Part shown: positions 58,045-64,000 of the stretch, piece after piece
Layout of the letters: the number at the start of each line of letters is the position of its first letter
Numbering within the stretch: the stretch's first letter is position 1
DNA from: Craterostigma plantagineum
Taxonomy: Eukaryota; Streptophyta; Magnoliopsida; Lamiales; Linderniaceae
Length of the DNA: 64,000 nt
Reading direction: 5' to 3'
NCBI GenBank assembly: GCA_027422505.1
Contig: JAPQWV010000636.1
Span: forward strand, 124,001 to 188,000
Notes under the pieces: generated by a model
What the model saw: only the letters and a program-made list of their open reading frames with translations
Told to the model about the DNA's origin: nothing
The model's database searches: none
Made by a program: the position numbers and the translations under genes

Positions 58045-61000
58045 TCAGCCCGTTCGGAACAATTCAGGATAGCGGGTTTTCATCTCATCCTCGCGTTCCC
58101 ATGTGGCTTCCTCTACTGACTGATTCCGCCACAGAACTTTCACTAGAGGAATCTCTTTGTTCCTAAGCCTCTTCGTCTCATGCATCAATATCTCTACGGG
58201 GGTTTCCTCATAACTCAGGTCTAGTTTCAAGTGTTGATGCAGTGAGTCGTTTATCAACACGTGGCTTGGGTCAGCGATATACTTCCGCAAAGTCGACACG
58301 TGGAACACATTGTGTACTTGCGACAACGATGCTGGTAGTTCCAGTTGGTACGCTACTTCGCCAACTCTCTTTATTATCTTGAAGGGACCAATGTATCTTG
58401 GGCTTAGTTTTCCCTTCTTGCCGAATCTCTTAACGCCCTTCATTGGCGATACTTTCACGAAAACCCAATCGTTGACTTCAAATTCTAGCGGTCTACGTCT
58501 CCGATCCGCATAACTCTTCTGTCTACTCTGCGCCGTGCGCATTCTTTCTCGGATCAGCGTGATAATTTCCGTCATTTCCCGTATCATATCTGGGCCTAAC
58601 ATCGCCCTTTCACCTACTTCGTCCCAATACACTGGGGATCTGCACTTCCGTCCGTACAAGGCTTCATAAGGTGCCATTCCAATTGTAGCTTGGTAACTGT
58701 TGTTGTACGAGAATTCTACAAGTGGAAGGTACTTGCTCCAGTTGCCTTTGAAGTCAAGTACACAGGCTCGTAACATATCTTTCAGCGTTTGGATTGTCCG
58801 CTCGGATTGGCCGTCCGTTTGCGGGTGATATGCTGTGCTAAATGCCAATTTCGTCCCCATGGCCTTTTGTAAACTTGTCCAGAATTTAGATAGAAACCGT
58901 GAATCGCGGTCTGAAACTATCGTTATGGGTGCCCCATGGAGTCTTACTATCTCTTGGATGTACAATTCTGCATACCGCTCCATGGTAAACGTTGTACTTA
59001 TCGGCAGAAAATGGGCTGATTTCGTAAGTCGATCTACAATTACCCAAATTGCATCGTGTCCTTTCGCGTTCCTCGGCAATCCGCTCACGAAATCCATCGT
59101 TACATTGTCCCACTTCCACTCCGGAATGGGCAGAGGTTGCAGCGTCCCTGCCGGTCGCTGATGTTCTGCCTTAATTTGCTGGCAGGTGAGGCATTGGCTC
59201 ACGAACGTCGCTACGTCCTTTTTCATTCCCGGCCACCAGTAGTTAGTCCTTAGATCCCTATAAAGCTTCGTAGCTCCTGGGTGTACCGAATATGGTGTGA
59301 TATGTGCTTCCGTCAGTATAACTCGTCTAAGATCCGCGTCGTTCGGTACGTATAATCTATTCTTGTAGTATAAGGTTTCGTCGTTCTGAAACGTGAAGTC
59401 TGTTGTTGACTGTTCGATTTGCGCTCCCTTAGTTTTCAGGTAAAACTCATCGTTTTCCTGTGCCTTTCTGATCTGCTCCAGTAGCGTTGGTTGCAGAGTC
59501 AGGGTTGCTAACTTTACCTCGACTTCTCCCAATGGTACGATCTCCATGTCGAGCTGTTGAAGTTCCGCGCTCACAGATTTCCGGCTTAGCGCATCAGCTA
59601 CCACGTTCGCCTTCCCTGGGTGGTAGTTGATCACACAATCGTAGTCCTTCACCAACTCCAGCCATCTTCTCTGCCTCATATTGAGTTCCTTTTGGGTGAA
59701 GAAGTACTTCAGACTCTTGTGATCGGTGTAAATTTCGCATCTTTCTCCATACAAGTAGTGCCTCCAAATTTTGAGAGCGAAGACTACCGCGGCTAGCTCC
59801 AAGTCGTGTGCAGGGTAGTTCTTTTCGTACTCCTTCAGTTGTCGTGAGGCATAAGCCACCACGTTACCGTTCTGCATCAGTACGCATCCTAACCCGTTCT
59901 TCGAGGCATCGCTATACACTGAGAACCCTCCTGTCCCCGTGGGTATTGTCAGCACTGGGGCTGTAGTAAGCCGCTTTTTCAGTTCTTGGAAGCTTTGTTC
60001 ACACTCTTTGCTCCATTGAAAAGGCGTGTTTTTCTTAGTCAACCTTGTCAGCGTAGAGGCGATTCTAGAGAAATCTTTGATGAATTTCCTATAGTAGCCT
60101 GCTAAGCCTAGGAAGCTTCGTACTTCCGTTACGTTGGTCGGCTGTGGCCAATCATTAATTGCTTCGATTTTGCTCGGGTCCACCGAGATTCCCGCTCCCG
60201 AGACGATGTGCCCCAAGAACGCTACTTGATCCAGCCAAAATTCACACTTCTTAAACTTGGCGTACAACTGCTTTTCCCGCAATACTCCGAGTACTACTCG
60301 TAGGTGTTGTTCGTGCTCCTCCTTCGTCTTGGAGTAGACGAGGATGTCATCTATGAACACGATCACGAACTTGTCTAGATAGGCTTCGAACACCCGGTTC
60401 ATTAGGTCCATGAAGGCCGCCGGTGCGTTCGTCAGTCCAAAGGGCATTACTAGGAATTCGAAGTGCCCGTATCTGGTACTGAATGCCGTTTTGGGAATGT
60501 CTTCCTTGCGGATCTTCAGTTGATGGTAGCCCGACCTCAAATCGATCTTAGAAAATACTGTGGCGCCTTGCAATTGGTCGAAGAGGTCGTCTATTCGGGG
60601 TAGTGGATACTTGTTCTTGATCGTCAGCTTGTTCAACTCCCTGTAGTCTATACACAATCTCATCGAGCCATCCTTCTTTCGTACGAACAGGACTGGCGCA
60701 CCCCAGGGAGAAAAGCTGGTCTGAATGAATCCTTTCTGTAGGAGTTCATCTATTTGTTCCTTCAATTCCTTTAATTCGGTTGGCGCTAAGCGATATGGAG
60801 CCTTGGACACTGGTGCTGCTCCCGGCACCAGGTCAATCGTGAATTCAATTTCTCTGTCCGGGGGTAGTCCCGGCAGATCTTCCGGAAATACGTCCGGGAA
60901 CTCTTTAATCACGGGTACGTCTTCGAGTTTCGTGGGGGTATTCCCTTCCGCCTTCAGTGCGAATACCAGATATGCCTCGCATCCGGAATTGACTAATCGC

Positions 61001-62523
61001 TGAGCTTTTAAGGCTGATATCCTCGGAATGCCTCTCCTCTTCATTGTCCCCTTGAAGGTGACAGGTTCTTCCCCTTCTAAGCTAAACGTAACTACTTTAC
61101 GGTTACAGTCTATCACTGCTCCGTACTTTGAGAGCCAGTCCATCCCGAGGATCACTTCGTAATCGTCCATCGGGATGACTATCAGGTCTACCGGCAATTC
61201 TCTATTACCGACTAAGATTGGGCAATTTCTTAACATTTGACTAGTCCTAGTTGGTGCCCCGCTTGGAATTGCTACGCTATACTCGTAATCGACTCGCTCA
61301 GGCGTTACCCCTAGTTTCGTCACATACTTCACAGACGCAAACGAGTGGGTCGCCCCGGAATCTACTAGAATGCACGTGGGAGTTTGATGGACCGGTAGGG
61401 TACCTGTTACCACCTCCGGGTTGTTTTCTGCTTCCTCGGAAGTGATGGTGTACACCCGTGCTGGCACCCTTTGAGGTCCTGCCTGACTCCCGGTCTGATT
61501 TCCCGAAGCACCCTCCGGGCACTGTCTCACAAAGTGGCCCGGCTTCCCACATCTAAAGCAGGTGTTGACTTGCATGTTGCAGTTCCCAAAGTGCCTTTTC
61601 CCACACCTCTGGCAATATGGGCCCTGCGCTGCTCCCTGGTTCTGGTTCGGATTTGGGGGTCTGTTCATCGTCCCCTGAGGCTGTTGAGGAGGCCTGTTCT
61701 GAAACCTCTTCTTGCCCCCTTTAGGCACGAACTGCCGTTTCTGGTCTCCTCCGCTCCATTGCGCTCCTTGCATTTGCGCGAACTTGCGTTTGGCCTCTTG
61801 TGCCTTCAAGATTCTGGCTTCCGCCTGTTCAGCCACCATAGCTCTCTCTGCTACTTGAGAGTAAGTAGCTCCCTGAATTCCCGCCATGCTCACATCTCTG
61901 TAGAGCTCGGGCTTCAATCCTTCCAGAAAGCGTTCGATTTTCAGGGCTTCCGTGCTGACCATGTGTGCTGCAAATCTGGACAGCTGCTCAAACTTCTTTA
62001 TGTACTCGGCCACCGTCATCGGTCCCTGCCTGAGATTGATGAATTCGTTCAGGCGCTGTGCTCGAATCGGGGCGGTGAGGTACTTGCCCCTGAACAACTC
62101 CTTGAATCTTTCCCAGCTCATTGTAGCGGGGTTCTCTAACACCATGATGGTGTCCCACCAGTGTCCTGCGCTCCCTCGTAGTAGGAACGCAGCACAGAGG
62201 GCCTTTTCCGCCTCTGGAACCCTGCTATAGATGAACATGCTTTCGAGAGTCCTTAACCAGTCTTCAGCTGCTGTTGAGTCAGCTGTGTCTTCGAAGGTCG
62301 GTGGGTTCAACCTTCGGAATCGTTCTCCCACCACCTCAGTCCTTTCCGCCTGAGTTGGCCCAGCATTAGCAGTATTCTGTTGGATCAGTTGTTGGATCTG
62401 CGTCGACTGCTGACGGACTAATTCCGTTAGCTGGAAAATCGTTGCGTCCCGATTGTCGGGAGGGGCCGTGTTGCCCCTGTTCTGGTCGTCGCCACCACTC
62501 GACTCTCCTCTCGTTCTTACCAT
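58045..62523 (-). CDS. Tekay-2 Gag-Pol polyprotein, intact
   Basis: Single 1492-codon ORF from the ATG at 62523, about 140 bp past the primer site. Gag is residues 1 to ~348: retrotransposon gag domain (~70-240), then C304-C307-H311-C315 (CX2CX3HX3C, shortened) and a canonical CCHC knuckle C322-C325-H330-C335. Aspartic protease DSG at 388-390; RT with FIDD at 723-726; RNase H from about 868 (SDASKNG) with DHK at ~934; integrase zinc region H1074, H1081, C1111, C1114 and catalytic D1144, D1205, E1241; C-terminal chromodomain about 1434-1492 ([16 protein letters not shown]). Group II type chromodomains of Tekay elements are thought to steer integration to heterochromatin. No frameshift between gag and pol. 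All key residues present. Confidence 0.97.
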   Translation of the reverse strand: MVRTRGESSGGDDQNRGNTAPPDNRDATIFQLTELVRQQSTQIQQLIQQNTANAGPTQAERTEVVGERFRRLNPPTFEDTADSTAAEDWLRTLESMFIYSRVPEAEKALCAAFLLRGSAGHWWDTIMVLENPATMSWERFKELFRGKYLTAPIRAQRLNEFINLRQGPMTVAEYIKKFEQLSRFAAHMVSTEALKIERFLEGLKPELYRDVSMAGIQGATYSQVAERAMVAEQAEARILKAQEAKRKFAQMQGAQWSGGDQKRQFVPKGGKKRFQNRPPQQPQGTMNRPPNPNQNQGAAQGPYCQRCGKRHFGNCNMQVNTCFRCGKPGHFVRQCPEGASGNQTGSQAGPQRVPARVYTITSEEAENNPEVVTGTLPVHQTPTCILVDSGATHSFASVKYVTKLGVTPERVDYEYSVAIPSGAPTRTSQMLRNCPILVGNRELPVDLIVIPMDDYEVILGMDWLSKYGAVIDCNRKVVTFSLEGEEPVTFKGTMKRRGIPRISALKAQRLVNSGCEAYLVFALKAEGNTPTKLEDVPVIKEFPDVFPEDLPGLPPDREIEFTIDLVPGAAPVSKAPYRLAPTELKELKEQIDELLQKGFIQTSFSPWGAPVLFVRKKDGSMRLCIDYRELNKLTIKNKYPLPRIDDLFDQLQGATVFSKIDLRSGYHQLKIRKEDIPKTAFSTRYGHFEFLVMPFGLTNAPAAFMDLMNRVFEAYLDKFVIVFIDDILVYSKTKEEHEQHLRVVLGVLREKQLYAKFKKCEFWLDQVAFLGHIVSGAGISVDPSKIEAINDWPQPTNVTEVRSFLGLAGYYRKFIKDFSRIASTLTRLTKKNTPFQWSKECEQSFQELKKRLTTAPVLTIPTGTGGFSVYSDASKNGLGCVLMQNGNVVAYASRQLKEYEKNYPAHDLELAAVVFALKIWRHYLYGERCEIYTDHKSLKYFFTQKELNMRQRRWLELVKDYDCVINYHPGKANVVADALSRKSVSAELQQLDMEIVPLGEVEVKLATLTLQPTLLEQIRKAQENDEFYLKTKGAQIEQSTTDFTFQNDETLYYKNRLYVPNDADLRRVILTEAHITPYSVHPGATKLYRDLRTNYWWPGMKKDVATFVSQCLTCQQIKAEHQRPAGTLQPLPIPEWKWDNVTMDFVSGLPRNAKGHDAIWVIVDRLTKSAHFLPISTTFTMERYAELYIQEIVRLHGAPITIVSDRDSRFLSKFWTSLQKAMGTKLAFSTAYHPQTDGQSERTIQTLKDMLRACVLDFKGNWSKYLPLVEFSYNNSYQATIGMAPYEALYGRKCRSPVYWDEVGERAMLGPDMIREMTEIITLIRERMRTAQSRQKSYADRRRRPLEFEVNDWVFVKVSPMKGVKRFGKKGKLSPRYIGPFKIIKRVGEVAYQLELPASLSQVHNVFHVSTLRKYIADPSHVLINDSLHQHLKLDLSYEETPVEILMHETKRLRNKEIPLVKVLWRNQSVEEATWEREDEMKTRYPELFRTG

Positions 62524-62662
62524 CTTTCTACCCTATCCTGATTGTCCTATGGCCAATAAATTATACAACATAGAAAATCACATAGACTTAACACTTACTT
62601 GCAAGGCCGCTTCCGCTCTTTTGGGTGTGTGTGTGTGACAGTCTACAGAACCTGTGACCGAA

Positions 62663-62674
62663 GCTCTGATACCA
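62663..62674 (-). other. Primer binding site of Tekay-2
   Basis: Element-sense TGGTATCAGAGC, three bases inside the 5' LTR. Confidence 0.92.
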
Positions 62675-62677
62675 CCC

Positions 62678-64000
62678 TGTCACGCCCCGACTACCTAACC
62701 GCATAATCTAGCGCATATCTACGTGCCTAGCGAATTTGCAAGTAAAGAAGTGCACCGAAAATGCGTACAAATTTTTCATTTTTCATTCATGGAATGTAAC
62801 ATCGTTCTATACAAGACAAAAGAATGCATGTCGGACATTAGGGTCCAGACATGGTCTAACTACAACGGCGAAGGTGTATCGGCACAGCAAAAGCTCTTAT
62901 GCGCCCGGCCTCACAGGTCGTCATCCACACACACACGTCCACCCCCAAAAGCAGCACGAAGCTCCAAAAGGTTGGCCTTGCCTTCAAAACGCGCTCACGT
63001 ACCGTGATCGCCAGTGCCTACAACACACAACGTAAGGAATGAGCCACCGAGGCTCAGTAAGCAGAAATCATGCATGTGTGCGCGTGTCACTCCCCCGCAA
63101 CGGCAATCCGCGCCGATGCATACAACACTCGCAAAGGCAATCCACGCCGATGCATAAAACACTCGCAAAGGCAATCCTCGCCGATGCATATAACAATCGT
63201 ACCAACATACTCAGACTAATGTCACTCAGGGCCCTCGGCTAATCTCACTATGCACCACAAGAGCTCACGTCCCTCAAGGACAACACGACAGCGGTCCACG
63301 CCGGATGGCCGAACCCTAGGATGCACATCGTTCCCCTAGGTCGCCATATGATCCCGGTCGTCCCCGACTGTCCGGCGGTCGCTCACGCTGGTAGCCCACG
63401 CTGAGGTCGCCTACACCAGGGTTCCACCCTGTGTCGCTTACACCCTCAGGTCGCACCCTCCAGGTCGCACCTTACCGCCACGGGCCATGCCCAAATCCTA
63501 ACCATAGGATATCAATATATATATCTAAAATAATAGTACGACGACGCTAAAACGCCGCCCTGGTAGCATAGTAGACAGCCCCTGACTCAACTACGAGTCG
63601 ACACACTTGCCCACATCGGCAAGTCCTCGTCGCGTACATGCGACACATCATTACGCACACTCAATCCCACGACCCTTCCTCACGAGTTCGTGTGTGCACG
63701 TGAGTATGCATATGCAGATGCAAGTAAATGCAACATAGGCTTACCACATATAAATACTTAAATCAATTTACGAAGTCATGAAACCACGTAAGCACGTAAT
63801 CACACAAATTAGGCACGTAAAACAAGTTGTGTGCCGTAGTTGGACTTCTACTTACTTGTCGTCCGTAGATTAGCAGTCACCTGACCCGTAAGTGTTCCTA
63901 AGTCCCGACCTTAGGCATGAAAATTGGTGTCAGTGCGCTATTTTATTTAGTGGCTCAAGTATGCTAATCTCCAAACCCTAAATGTACATATGGGTGTGTT
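62678..64000 (-). repeat. 5' LTR of Tekay-2, partial
   Basis: Starts TGTCACGCCCC and matches the other Tekay LTRs to the window edge; the U3 with its CGACAT array lies outside. The 34-bp tandem repeat is at about 63103-63204. Confidence 0.95.

Larger units (their letters stand above)
54875..64000 (-). mobile_element. Ty3/gypsy retrotransposon Tekay-2 (chromovirus), 5' LTR cut by window edge
   Basis: Same family and orientation as Tekay-1 and near-identical along its length. The left LTR, purine tract, intact gag-pol, primer site and first 1.3 kb of the right LTR are visible. The candidate target duplication on the left is ggccg (54870-54874); its partner is off the edge. The open gag-pol and clean LTR make it a candidate for an autonomous, recently mobile copy and a possible helper for the family. 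Confidence 0.95.

Noticed and set aside
58045..58224. CRM-type centromere-targeting element
   Set aside because: The C-terminus is a Tekay-type chromodomain (EEATWE block) and not the CR motif of CRM elements.
61471..62139. 222-codon plus-strand ORF, also at 13774-14442
   Set aside because: It lies antisense to Tekay gag, which has strong domain support; identical shadow in both copies and no recognisable domain.

Overview
This window is plant nuclear DNA made almost entirely of nested LTR retrotransposons. I found no intact host protein-coding gene, tRNA, rRNA or CRISPR array. An angiosperm (more likely a eudicot) is inferred from the element types: Tekay/Del-type Ty3/gypsy chromoviruses, Sirevirus-like Ty1/copia elements with env-like ORFs, initiator-Met-tRNA primer sites and a hAT-type terminus. 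The species cannot be read from the sequence.

Layout, left to right. (1) Copia element A, minus strand, 1-7175 and 18117-20113; its 3' end lies off the left edge. Its gag is split by (2) gypsy element Tekay-1, 7176-18116, with two 3.1-kb LTRs, a 5-bp target duplication (catcg) and a gag-pol ORF broken by one stop codon. (3) A truncated Tork-like copia LTR fragment, 20114-20585. (4) Copia element B, plus strand, 20586 to about 38297, a decayed relative of A in opposite orientation with no LTRs left. B carries two insertions: a 1.8-kb solo LTR (24963-26787, duplication ataat) and (5) element C, minus strand, 27912 to about 33940, a non-autonomous copia with one full 363-bp LTR, the coiled-coil part of gag and no pol. 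After C, B resumes with a frameshifted env-like gene (34917-38297). (6) An AT-rich spacer with a tandem repeat and a MITE-like palindromic segment, 38298-38912. (7) Copia element D, minus strand, 38913-53774, duplication ataac, with 1.7-kb LTRs, degenerate gag and pol and a different env-like gene. D's gag is split by a 3.7-kb gypsy solo LTR (47067-50806, duplication ctacg). (8) AT-rich sequence and the left end of a hAT-like element (53780-54874), into which (9) gypsy element Tekay-2 inserted (54875 to beyond 64000). Tekay-2 has a complete 1492-codon gag-pol ORF.

Relative ages follow from nesting and LTR divergence. The Tekay-1 LTRs differ by about five substitutions in 3.1 kb, so it is very recent. 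The D LTRs differ by roughly 7% in a 340-bp stretch compared by eye. B is older than its solo LTR and than C; A is older than Tekay-1; D is older than its solo gypsy LTR.

The signals I consider most worth following are these. (a) U3 regions filled with dense arrays of one short word, where the word differs between related LTR families (CGACAT in Tekay-1/2, CGCRAA in the gypsy solo LTR). (b) A gag stop codon followed at once by a T-rich stretch and GCAG, like a 3' splice site, at the gag-pol boundary of elements A, B and C. (c) Element C, a non-autonomous unit that has kept little but a gag coiled coil. (d) TATA boxes placed inside inverted repeats in the short copia LTRs.
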